Shown here in pieces: positions 8,605 through 16,192 of a DNA stretch of 46,952 nt. Positions within the stretch are counted from its first letter, which is position 1; each line of letters starts with the position of its first letter. The position numbers and the translations under genes are program-made. The notes under the pieces were generated by a model, which did no database searches, was not told where the DNA came from, and saw nothing but the letters and a program-made list of their open reading frames with translations. The stretch is taken from positions 1 to 46,952 of the forward strand of contig CALCCF010000039.1 in the NCBI GenBank assembly GCA_937899905.1, read 5' to 3'. The stretch is from an uncultured Phycisphaeraceae bacterium. Its GTDB lineage: Bacteria > Planctomycetota > Phycisphaerae > Phycisphaerales > UBA1924.

Positions 8605-9192
8605 ATGCGCCCACCGACCACCGCCATGCTCAGCCTTGCGCTCGGGATCCAGGCCCTCGCCCAGGACCAGTACGCCCTGCGCTTCGATATCCAGGACGAC
8701 ACGCTCCTGCCCGGCCAGAGCACCTCCATCACACTCGCCGCCGCCTACGGCAGCAACTGGGCACTGGCCACGGTCGCCACAGAATTGGTCGCCTCCACCG
8801 GAAGCGACGGCCTGAGCGACTGGGCCCTGATCGCGCCGCTGGACGGACCGGGCACCACGCCCGGCGCGCTCAGCGCCACCGGCGTCGACGGCATCCTCGC
8901 CGGCCAGCTCAACTTCCCGCCCGCGGGGCACTGGGAGCCACAGCCCAACCCCATCCCGTTCTGGACGGCGACCTACACCGCACCAACGGACGTGGCCGCC
9001 CCGTTCGACGTGACGCTGTCAACGCTGACCAGCCGCTACGAGGTGTACATCTCGCGCGACGACCCGGTTGGCCGATCCCGCCTGGACGACCTGGTCGAGG
9101 GCAGCGCCGTGATCCGCGTCATCCCCGCGCCGGCGAGCGCGCTCGTGCTCGTGGGCCTGCCCGCCATCACCACCCGCCGCCGATCGGGCTAG
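8605..9192 (+). CDS. PEP-CTERM-like secreted protein, copy 1 (195 aa)
   Basis: ATG at 8605 is chosen because GAGGAGAGGA precedes it by four bases. A signal peptide (MLSLALGIQALAQ) leads into a beta-sandwich-like body containing DDTLLPGQSTSITL, a possible cohesin-like or Ig-like exported domain. The C-terminus is a sorting-signal layout: VIPAPAS, then a hydrophobic stretch (ALVLVGLPAI), then TTRRRSG. Such tails are thought to be recognised by an exosortase and to target proteins to the surface or matrix. The next gene encodes a paralogue with the same sentence-like motifs (LIAPLDGPGTT, GQLNFPP, FWTATYTAP), so the pair arose by tandem duplication. Confidence 0.8.
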   Translation: MRPPTTAMLSLALGIQALAQDQYALRFDIQDDTLLPGQSTSITLAAAYGSNWALATVATELVASTGSDGLSDWALIAPLDGPGTTPGALSATGVDGILAGQLNFPPAGHWEPQPNPIPFWTATYTAPTDVAAPFDVTLSTLTSRYEVYISRDDPVGRSRLDDLVEGSAVIRVIPAPASALVLVGLPAITTRRRSG

Positions 9193-9207
9193 CCAGAGGG
9201 ACCACCC

Positions 9208-9771
9208 ATGAAGCCCCTTGCCGCCGCACTGTTCGCCTTCCCCGCGCTTGCACTCGCGCAGGGGGCCGTCATCATCGAGGTCGACGACGACACGCTCCTG
9301 CCAGGCCAGAGCACCACCGTCACGCTCTCGGCCCAATGGACCGACTACGCCATGTGCTGTGTCTTCACCGATCTGGTCGCCTCGACGGGCGACGCCGGCT
9401 GGAGCGACCTGGCCCTGATCGCGCCGATGGACGGCCCCGGCACCAGCGAGGGCATGCTCGCGCCCCTCGGCGTCGACGACATCATCGCCGGCCAGCTCAA
9501 CTTCCCTCCCGGCTCGTTCCCGCCCCCTCCCAACCCGCAACCTTTCTGGCGGGCCACCTACACCGCGCCCGATGACGTCATCGCGCCGTTCGACGTCGAC
9601 CTGACGACCGAGACCAGCCTGTTCGAGGTCTATGTCGAACGCGGCACGCAGGAAACCCGCGATCTCCTGCCCGGCCTGGTCGAGGGCAGCGCCACCATTC
9701 GCGTCATCCCAGCGCCGGCGAGCGTGACCGTGCTGGCCCTCGGCCTGATCGCCAATCGCCGCCGCCGTTAG
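9208..9771 (+). CDS. PEP-CTERM-like secreted protein, copy 2 (187 aa)
   Basis: This begins 15 bases after the first copy, with AGAGGGA before its ATG, so the two are an operon. A signal peptide (MKPLAAALFAFPALALAQ) is followed by a body closely similar to copy 1 (DDTLLPGQSTTVTL, LIAPMDGPGTS, GQLNFPPGS, FWRATYTAPDDV, GLVEGSATIRV). The tail is VIPAPAS, a hydrophobic stretch and NRRRR. Unlike copy 1 it has adjacent cysteines (MCCVF) near residue 50. The stop overlaps the stop of the convergent membrane gene. The function of the body is unknown; surface location is inferred from the tail. Confidence 0.8.
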   Translation: MKPLAAALFAFPALALAQGAVIIEVDDDTLLPGQSTTVTLSAQWTDYAMCCVFTDLVASTGDAGWSDLALIAPMDGPGTSEGMLAPLGVDDIIAGQLNFPPGSFPPPPNPQPFWRATYTAPDDVIAPFDVDLTTETSLFEVYVERGTQETRDLLPGLVEGSATIRVIPAPASVTVLALGLIANRRRR

Positions 9772-10112
9772 CCGCCGGCGTCGTCGAGCTGGTTCATGTT
9801 GACCAGCGCGATGATGCCGCACACGAAACTCACGACGTTGCCGAAGATAATCGAGATCACCTGGATGATCGCGATCGTGTGCGCGTTGGACTTGTGCATC
9901 GCGTAGGGCCCCGGCCCCGAGAGCCTGTTGTACATCTTGAGCTCGAAGATGCCCAGGATGATCGCCGGCACAGGGATGATCAGGCACGCGCACCCGATCC
10001 CAAGCGTTGCGATACCTAGCACGAGCGCCGAGAACGTGGCGCTCGCCGCATAGATCAGATTGAAGATCCCCGATACGAGCATCGGGATCGCCACGCCATT
10101 CGGCTTGTTCAT
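9768..10112 (-). CDS. Small integral membrane protein (114 aa)
   Basis: ATG at 10112 is preferred over a TTG one codon earlier; GGGGG lies a few bases upstream. Hydrophobic stretches near residues 10-35, 38-56 and 80-104 (VISIIFGNVVSFVCGIIALV) indicate about three to four membrane helices. The N-terminus is short and Lys-containing; the loop between the helices is basic (KMYNRLSGPGPYAMHKS). No conserved motif is recognised. It follows the permease gene on the same strand after 48 bases and may be co-transcribed with it. Confidence 0.7.
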   Translation of the reverse strand: MNKPNGVAIPMLVSGIFNLIYAASATFSALVLGIATLGIGCACLIIPVPAIILGIFELKMYNRLSGPGPYAMHKSNAHTIAIIQVISIIFGNVVSFVCGIIALVNMNQLDDAGG

Positions 10113-10160
10113 CAAAAACCCCCACGAACCACTGCCGGCCGGGTTGCCGATCTGCCAACC

Positions 10161-11702
10161 CTACCGCTTCAAGGGCAGGAAGTCCTTCTCCTCGCCCTTC
10201 AGCCACGCGTGGAATCGCGGCCAGAAGAACTCGCGAAGCAGGAGCTTGACGCACGCCGCCACCGGGATCGCCAGCAAGAGGCCGTAAATCCCTGCCAAAA
10301 TGCCGCCCGCCAGCGAGGCGAACAGGATCGTGGGTGTGTCCATGTTGGTCGCCTTGCCCTGAATGGCCGGGGTGAGGAGATAGTCGTCGACCGCTTGGCC
10401 TAGGAAATACACGGCCACGGGAGCGCCGAGGGTCCACCACCACGAGCCCTGAAACGCGAACCACCCGCTGTTGTCGATCGCCAGCGCGATGATCGTCACT
10501 GGGATACCGAGCAGCGCCACATACGGCACGATGCTCAGGATGCCCACGAGCGGCCCGAAGATAAGCGGCGCCGGCACACCGATGATCCAGTACAGGATCG
10601 TGAAGATCACGCTCTGGATGATCGCGATCGTGATTCGGCCGCGCACGAACCCGGCGACCACCGCATCCATCTGCTTGAGCAAGTCGACGATCCGATCTCG
10701 GTGTTCATGCGGTAAGACCTCGAAGCCGAAGCCGCGCACCTTCGCGTAGCCGGTCGAGAGGAAGAAGAAGAAGAAGCCGGTCAGGAACAAGCCGAACAGC
10801 AGCATGCCGATCGAGGTGACAGTCGCGAGCCCGGTGGCGATGGTGATGCGTCCGCTCTGGACCGCCGCCTCGGTCATCGCCGCCGCATTGCCGCGTACGA
10901 TGCCTAGGACCCAGTCCACGAGCTGGACCGCCGAGCTCGCCGAGGCCTCTGATGGATCGAGGTCGAGCGTCAGGCGACGCAGGTACTCGTGCACGATGGG
11001 CTTGAGCACGTCGGGCAAGCCCTCGAACGCCACCGATGCGGCATTCGCTTGCGACGTGACCACGCGCTCGCCAGACGGCAGCGGATTCGGATCGAGCTCC
11101 TCTCCGACATCGGCGAGTTCGCCCACGCCATCGTCGATCGGCTCACCGACGCTAACCGTTCCATCGGGTTCCGATGCCGTCGTGTCGCCCTCGACTCGCT
11201 CGTAGAACTGGAGGGTGTAGCTCGGTGGCTCCGCTTCACCATCTACGGCTCGATCGAGGTCGAAGTGCGGAACGACCGAACCGGCGTTGTCTCGTGCGTA
11301 GCCCGTCACGATCGAGAAGCGATCGATCTGCGCCTTGGTCGTATCAGCGATGCCCACCGCCTGCACGACCGCGAACGCCGTCGCCAGTGTCACGGGCACC
11401 ACGACGAGGAACACCACGGCCGCAAGGATGCCCGCTACAGCACCCTGCCGCGTGAAGTGCTTACTCCGCTCGACACGCTGCACAACAGGCTCGAGCAGAT
11501 ACGCGAGCAGAAGCGCCAGCAACAGTGGCACCGTCACCGTTCGGAGCACGTACCCCAGGTACAGCAGCCCAAACACCGCGAGCAATAGCAGCACATCGCG
11601 GATCGGTAGGATCTGCCAAAGGTGCCGCCCGTACCACGGCTGGCGGCCCGACGATTGAGCGTCGCCGGCCTCGTCCCCACGAGCGTCGTCAGCCAAGCTC
11701 AC
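10161..11702 (-). CDS. AI-2E family (PerM-type) membrane permease (513 aa)
   Basis: The chain fits the AI-2E/PerM family: an N-terminal membrane pair (LLLLAVFGLLYLGYVLR, VPLLLALLLAYLLEPVV), the start of a third helix, a long periplasmic insertion (about 150 residues, acidic), then a C-terminal set of helices with GFFFFFLSTGYAK, AGFVRGRITIAIIQSVIF, GVPAPLIFGPLVGILSIVPY, and a final DYLLTPAIQGK...PTILFASL block. GTG at 11702 is chosen; it overlaps the preceding gene by 14 bases, and a TTG at 11696 is an alternative. The family includes autoinducer-2 exporters and sodium/proton antiporters, so the substrate cannot be named. The inserted domain is longer than usual. Confidence 0.85.
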   Translation of the reverse strand: MSLADDARGDEAGDAQSSGRQPWYGRHLWQILPIRDVLLLLAVFGLLYLGYVLRTVTVPLLLALLLAYLLEPVVQRVERSKHFTRQGAVAGILAAVVFLVVVPVTLATAFAVVQAVGIADTTKAQIDRFSIVTGYARDNAGSVVPHFDLDRAVDGEAEPPSYTLQFYERVEGDTTASEPDGTVSVGEPIDDGVGELADVGEELDPNPLPSGERVVTSQANAASVAFEGLPDVLKPIVHEYLRRLTLDLDPSEASASSAVQLVDWVLGIVRGNAAAMTEAAVQSGRITIATGLATVTSIGMLLFGLFLTGFFFFFLSTGYAKVRGFGFEVLPHEHRDRIVDLLKQMDAVVAGFVRGRITIAIIQSVIFTILYWIIGVPAPLIFGPLVGILSIVPYVALLGIPVTIIALAIDNSGWFAFQGSWWWTLGAPVAVYFLGQAVDDYLLTPAIQGKATNMDTPTILFASLAGGILAGIYGLLLAIPVAACVKLLLREFFWPRFHAWLKGEEKDFLPLKR

Positions 11703-12222
11703 CGTTCCCGCTCTGGTCCGAGCCGCCGCCGCAGTCCGCGAGGCTGTCCGTGGGCCGATCGAACGCCTCGTCGAAGTCGTATACGCCGCGGAAGTCGTCC
11801 ATCGAGTCGTTCTCGCTGGTGCGTAGAAGACCCGCATCGACCATGGCGTACACGATCTTGCCAAAGTCCTCGGTGCTGCGCACGCCCCATCCTCGCAAGA
11901 CGGTCGGCGCCAGAAGGCCGTACTTCTCCATGGCCAGCGAGCGAAGACCCATGCACAATTGCTGACCGCTCACGTGGTGGCCGACCATCTCGGGTGTCTC
12001 GACCTCGTCGTCGACGTGCGAGTCCATGTCAAACAGCGATCCGATCAGCTCAGAGGCCATCGAACCCGGGTGCTCTTCGCTCGGGGACTCATCCCGGTGG
12101 ATCACCGCGCTGGCTTCCAACTGCTCAATGGTGTGCCGCAGGCCCTCTTGCACAAAGCGAAACGCCTCGGGCGCAAACGGCGCCGAGGCCCGCATCTTCT
12201 CCCAAGCGCTCGTGTCGGTCAT
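11689..12222 (-). CDS. Minf_1886 family protein (177 aa)
   Basis: The core matches the conserved pattern of the Minf_1886 family found mainly in Planctomycetes and Verrucomicrobia: FRFVQEGLRHTIEQL, HVSGQQLCMGLRSLAMEKYG, TVLRGWGVRSTEDFGKIVYA and DDFRGVYDFDEAFD. Its function is unknown. An acidic, Ser-rich insertion of about 35 residues (HRDESPSEEHPGSMASELIG) sits between the first helix and the HVSGQ block. ATG at 12222 is preferred; GTG four codons earlier is possible. The 3' end overlaps the start of the permease gene by 14 bases, so the two are probably translated from one message. Confidence 0.8.
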   Translation of the reverse strand: MTDTSAWEKMRASAPFAPEAFRFVQEGLRHTIEQLEASAVIHRDESPSEEHPGSMASELIGSLFDMDSHVDDEVETPEMVGHHVSGQQLCMGLRSLAMEKYGLLAPTVLRGWGVRSTEDFGKIVYAMVDAGLLRTSENDSMDDFRGVYDFDEAFDRPTDSLADCGGGSDQSGNGELG

Positions 12223-12389
12223 GGCCTTCTTCACCCGCCCTTCGGCGGCTCCTGCCCCGCGACAACCGCCGCACGGAACTGACGCGGAGCAAATGCTATT
12301 CGGCACTGCCGAGGATATCGGCTACCCGCACGCAATCCCGACAATACCAAACACGTTCCGATCTTGCGGCTTTTCGCATCAAAGTCGCC

Positions 12390-13058
12390 TCAGACAGCCC
12401 GCGGAAACGGCTTGCTTAGGCTCGCGCTCCCCTCCACACCAAACCGCAGTGGTGCGCTAACCCAGGGCTCACCCGCGCGATCGATCCCGATCCGCGGGCC
12501 GACCAGCACCTCGTCAGGCCCATCCCCGGGCTCCAGCCAAAGGTCCTCGCCACGCTTCGCTCGCGTGAGCAGATCGACCCCATCCCACGCCCTGTCCAAT
12601 CCCATGGCCGCGCACAAGCGCGCTGGCCCCGCGCCGATCTTGGCTTCCGCCAGTGTGCGCGCCGCCTTCGCGTTTGAGAGTCGCAGCGATTCCATCCGCT
12701 CCACACCCTCGATCGGCTCGATCGCCCGCAGTAGCACCGCCTGCGGATCGCCCTCATTAGCGCACGAGACGTTCATGCACCAATGCATGCCATACGTGAA
12801 GTACACGTACGCCGTCCCCGCGCGCGCATACATCGACTCGTTCCGCGCCGTTCGCCGCCCCCCAAACGAATGGCTCGCCGCATCCTCAACGCCCGCATAC
12901 GCCTCGGTCTCCACGATCCGGCCGCGAAGCACGTCACCGCCACTCAACCGCCTACACAGGAACCAGCCGAGCAGGCATTGGGCTGCTCCTCTTGCCGAGC
13001 CGCGAAGGTCGTCAAGGCACTGATCGTGATGCACTGTCTTTCGATCGTCGCTGCCCAC
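12390..13058 (-). CDS. mpg: DNA-3-methyladenine glycosylase, AAG/MPG family (222 aa)
   Basis: This enzyme removes alkylated purines such as 3-methyladenine by cutting the N-glycosidic bond, the first step of base-excision repair. The family signature is complete: AQCLLGWFLCRRL, GRIVETEAYAGVEDAASHSF (the Glu of ETEAY is the catalytic acid in characterised members), RNESMYARAGTAYVYFTYGM, CMNVSCANEGDPQAVLLRAI and GAGPARLCAAMGL. The length is normal. The start is a GTG at 13058, six bases after the stop of the upstream dockerin gene; no ATG lies before the core. It is probably monocistronic or coupled to the gene before it. Confidence 0.92.
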   Translation of the reverse strand: MGSDDRKTVHHDQCLDDLRGSARGAAQCLLGWFLCRRLSGGDVLRGRIVETEAYAGVEDAASHSFGGRRTARNESMYARAGTAYVYFTYGMHWCMNVSCANEGDPQAVLLRAIEPIEGVERMESLRLSNAKAARTLAEAKIGAGPARLCAAMGLDRAWDGVDLLTRAKRGEDLWLEPGDGPDEVLVGPRIGIDRAGEPWVSAPLRFGVEGSASLSKPFPRAV

Positions 13059-13064
13059 GCCGCA

Positions 13065-15287
13065 CTAAGGACAGCCGGCAACGAAGGCTTGCTGGAACGC
13101 CTGGAAATCGAGCACCGTGAATGCACCATCGCCGTCAAGGTCCGCTGCGGTCTCGCCCATCTCGAGTGCATTGAAGAATGCCAGGTAGTCGAAGATTGTA
13201 AGTTCTCCATCGGCATCGAAGTCGGCCTCGCACCCGCAACGCAGCCGGATGAGGTTCGGCGAGACGATATCATCAACGCCGGTGAATCCTCCTGCGATCC
13301 ACAGTTCGCCATTGGCGACTTGTATCTCACGAACATCTAGTGAGGTACTCAGGAAACGATCACCGAATTCGAACCACCGGTCCCCTTCCCATCGCGAAAG
13401 CCCGGAGCTTCCACCGCCCCAGCTTCCGACGTACACTTGGCCTTTGTACCACGCAAACGTGCCCCATCGGCCGTCGATCGGATCCGTGAAGTACTCCCAG
13501 CGGTTGTCTTCGAGGCGCATCACTCGTTTGGTCCCCCGGCTCGGGTTGCTGGCAAGGACGTATAGGCTCCCATCGCGTTCGGCGATCTCTAACGGCGAGT
13601 GGTCAAGGCCGTCCGTTCCAAGCTCCCGCCAACGTCCCACCGACTCGTCCCAGTAGGCGATCCGGTGGATACCTCCGTCCGGATAGTCGCCCTCAAGCGT
13701 CGTCCCGCATAACACCAGGCGATCCTCGAAGACGATGGCATCTGTCGCCGTTCCCGACAATCGACCGTCGCCGAATTGCTCCCAGTTCGTGCCGTTCCAG
13801 CGAGCGACGGTCACCACGGGTTCGTCATAGTTGCTGCTGAACGCGCCGACCGCAAGGAGATCGTCCCCGTATCTCAGGATCCGGTTCACGTTGTTGTTCA
13901 GCCCACGATCCATCGGCACCCACCGGCCATCCTCAACCATCGTCACGCACGTGGACCATCGGTCGCCATCGCCAACGAACCGGCCGCCGATGTAGAGCCG
14001 ATCGCCCTCGGCCAGGGTGGTGTACACCTGGCTCAAGAGCACATCTGCCGATCCGTCGTCGACGACGGGCGAGAAGGTGGTTCCGTCGTAACGAGCGACC
14101 AGCGAGACCCTTCCGACATCAGGAAACAAGCCAAAACTGCCGATCAGTAGGGCGTCTCCATCAACACCAAGATGCAAGATGCCGCCGGGAACACTCTTTG
14201 TGCCTAGCACGTGCCACGTATCCTCACGATGCACCATCACGTTGTCGCCCGGCTGCTGTTGGTGGATGAGCGAAGATCCTCCTACAACAACGCGGCCGCC
14301 GGCCGAGTGCAAGTGGAATCCGCTGTCGGCCTCGATGTTGCGAAATCGCCGCCAGGATCCGCCATCCAACTCGATGATCGCGTCACTATCTGTTGCGAAC
14401 AATCGCGCCACCACGAGCCGGCCATCGATGCTCGCAAGCGCGTACACGCGGTCGCCAGGCGGCAAAGCGATCTCGTTCCACGCACCATCCCGAAAGACGG
14501 CTAGTGCTCCTTGGCTATCGCGTCCTTCGCCTCCGAGATACAACTCGCCATCGTGCAGGACCATGGCGCGCACCGAAGACCAGTCTGGCGCGTTGGGGAA
14601 GATGGTCCATTCAAGACCGTCCCATGTTGCCATGCGCGATACCGGATCGCCGTCCTCCAATCTGAAGATGCCATACGCGTACAGCAACTCGCCATCGCTC
14701 ACCACGAACTCGGATGAGGCAAGAAACGCGTCACCCAGCGGCTGCCAGCGTCCATCAACGAGAGCCGACGTGTTCAGAAAATCCACGGCGGGGCCCGGGG
14801 CCGGCCCCCAACCACCAGCAACGATGAGTTGTCCCTGATGCACAACAAGTGGGCCAGCTGGAAAAGCGCCACCAGCCACCGGGATCCAGTTGCTGCCGTT
14901 CCACGCGTGCACGGCAACTTCACGATCAAAGACCTTAGCGGAGGCATACAAGGTGCCGCCAAACTCGACCAGAGAGACGACCCGTTCTTCGTCAAAGCGT
15001 GGGCGGCCGACATCAATGCCGTTGCCCATTGGGTGCCACTGGTCACCATCCCATCGGGCAACGTTCGCGGCCAAGTCGTCTCCCGCGGCAATGAAACTAC
15101 CGCCGACGATCAGTTGCTCGCCGAGTGGCCCTGGACCGTCCGGATCCCAATACGTTGATGTCCACACGATACCTGCGGTGCCGGCCAGGCCCCGGACAGA
15201 ATCAAACTCCGGATCGCATTGCGCTCCTGCCGGAGCATCGATCACCGATAGCCCCAGGATCACAGCCACGGATGCCCAGACTCGCAT
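13065..15287 (-). CDS. Secreted repeat (beta-propeller-like) protein with GC-type dockerin-like tail (740 aa)
   Basis: ATG at 15287 has AAGGGGGC upstream. A signal peptide (VILGLSVIDAPAGAQ) precedes a long array of about 13 repeats of roughly 50 residues, each built around a phrase such as VARWDGDQWHPMGNGID, MATWDGLEWTIF, VARWNGTNWEQFGDG or LSRWEGDRWFEFGD, alternating with GxLYVGG-type strands. This is typical of kelch- or WD-like propeller proteins; 13 units would make two propellers. The last 50 residues carry two calcium-loop repeats (DFDADGELTIFDYLAF, DLDGDGAFTVLDFQAF) and end GCP. The protein is probably exported and surface-held. The ligand is unknown. Confidence 0.8.
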   Translation of the reverse strand: MRVWASVAVILGLSVIDAPAGAQCDPEFDSVRGLAGTAGIVWTSTYWDPDGPGPLGEQLIVGGSFIAAGDDLAANVARWDGDQWHPMGNGIDVGRPRFDEERVVSLVEFGGTLYASAKVFDREVAVHAWNGSNWIPVAGGAFPAGPLVVHQGQLIVAGGWGPAPGPAVDFLNTSALVDGRWQPLGDAFLASSEFVVSDGELLYAYGIFRLEDGDPVSRMATWDGLEWTIFPNAPDWSSVRAMVLHDGELYLGGEGRDSQGALAVFRDGAWNEIALPPGDRVYALASIDGRLVVARLFATDSDAIIELDGGSWRRFRNIEADSGFHLHSAGGRVVVGGSSLIHQQQPGDNVMVHREDTWHVLGTKSVPGGILHLGVDGDALLIGSFGLFPDVGRVSLVARYDGTTFSPVVDDGSADVLLSQVYTTLAEGDRLYIGGRFVGDGDRWSTCVTMVEDGRWVPMDRGLNNNVNRILRYGDDLLAVGAFSSNYDEPVVTVARWNGTNWEQFGDGRLSGTATDAIVFEDRLVLCGTTLEGDYPDGGIHRIAYWDESVGRWRELGTDGLDHSPLEIAERDGSLYVLASNPSRGTKRVMRLEDNRWEYFTDPIDGRWGTFAWYKGQVYVGSWGGGSSGLSRWEGDRWFEFGDRFLSTSLDVREIQVANGELWIAGGFTGVDDIVSPNLIRLRCGCEADFDADGELTIFDYLAFFNALEMGETAADLDGDGAFTVLDFQAFQQAFVAGCP

Positions 15288-15361
15288 ATCGAGCCCCCTT
15301 TCGATGTACGGAGGGTATACGCAATCAGCTTACCTTCGGTTTTCAAACGGCAAAGCCCCCC

Positions 15362-15424
15362 GCCGCAGTCCGCGAGTTCCTCGGCTTAGGCGATGCCCCA
15401 CACCTACTCGGGGCGGACTGCGGC
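15362..15424 (-). repeat. 12-bp inverted repeat, possible terminator of the pseudopilin gene
   Basis: GCCGCAGTCCGC (15362-15373) is the exact reverse complement of 15413-15424, with a 39-base loop that can fold further. It starts 15 bases after the pseudopilin stop on the minus strand, and a GGGGGGCTTTG run follows the stem. A termination or 3'-end stabilising role is an inference. Confidence 0.4.
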
Positions 15425-15438
15425 CAGCAACTTGGACG

Positions 15439-16128
15439 CTATCGAAGCGTCCCTAGCCACGCATCCTCCACCCCCTCAAACGCCCGCGCCGATCCATCGA
15501 ACATCACCGCGTGGCAGCGCCCGCGCGCGCGACCGCCGTGCCAAAACCCCAGGCGCTGCGCGACGTGATCGGTCTGCCGGAAGTCGATCACGCTCGCCGT
15601 CCGTGTCGCCGGCGGCAGATCGGGCCCGCGTGGTGTCGGCGCAGAGTCCACGAGAAGCGGCATCTCCGAAGGAAGCTCAACAAAGTCGAAACGCATAAAC
15701 GTCGGCCGTGCGTCGTAGTCGCCGCGGTCCCCATCGAGTCCTGCCAGCCCCGTCGCATTCATCGCGTATGTCCGCCGCATGCGCTCGCTCGTTTGCGCCT
15801 GGCACGCCGGGCACACAAGTACGCTGTCTTCCTCGTAGATCTCGCCGGGGTTCGAGCCCGCACGATCGGCACCGCCCTTGGCCTCGGTCTGAACGACGAG
15901 CGCCCAATTCGGCGCGCTGCCATAGGGCTGGCCGATCGCCGGTCCGAAACCGTCATACGTGTCGGCATATTGCGAGCAGATCAGGTGCGCCTGGCGGAGG
16001 TTCGACAGGCACACCGCCGACCGACCCGCGTCCCGAGCGCCCGCGAGCACCGGCAGCAGCACCCCGAGCAAGACCGCGATAATCGCGATAACCACCAAGA
16101 CTTCGATGAGCGTGAAACCGCGGCGCAC
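15439..16128 (-). CDS. Type II secretion/type IV pilin-like pseudopilin (about 229 aa)
   Basis: The N-terminus has the prepilin peptidase site RRG/FTLIEVLVVIAIIAVL, with cleavage expected after Gly and methylation of Phe, followed by the hydrophobic assembly helix. The rest is a soluble domain with SAVCLSNLRQAHLICSQYAD, a CPAC pair, and VMFDGSARAFEG near the end, a layout common in the large planctomycete family of type II-secretion-like (DUF1559-type) proteins. GTG at 16128 is preferred because it gives a normal short leader (MRRG) and leaves 64 bases for divergent promoters; GTG at 16191 is possible. The partner machinery is not in the window. Confidence 0.8.
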   Translation of the reverse strand: MRRGFTLIEVLVVIAIIAVLLGVLLPVLAGARDAGRSAVCLSNLRQAHLICSQYADTYDGFGPAIGQPYGSAPNWALVVQTEAKGGADRAGSNPGEIYEEDSVLVCPACQAQTSERMRRTYAMNATGLAGLDGDRGDYDARPTFMRFDFVELPSEMPLLVDSAPTPRGPDLPPATRTASVIDFRQTDHVAQRLGFWHGGRARGRCHAVMFDGSARAFEGVEDAWLGTLR

Positions 16129-16150
16129 GGTGTAGTGTATGTGAGACGAC

Positions 16151-16178
16151 GACAGCACTACATGCCCGTGACAGCACT
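16151..16178. repeat. Two 9-bp direct repeats in the divergent intergenic region
   Basis: GACAGCACT occurs at 16151-16159 and again at 16170-16178, 19 bases apart (about two helical turns), between the pseudopilin and thioredoxin-DUF3738 starts. This could be an operator for a dimeric regulator, but no regulator gene is nearby. Confidence 0.3.
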
Positions 16179-16192
16179 TGGGGGTTCTCACA

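Noticed and set aside
10161-11702. Naming the AI-2E family gene as an autoinducer-2 exporter (tqsA)
   Set aside because: The family includes other transporters and no AI-2 synthesis gene is in the window.
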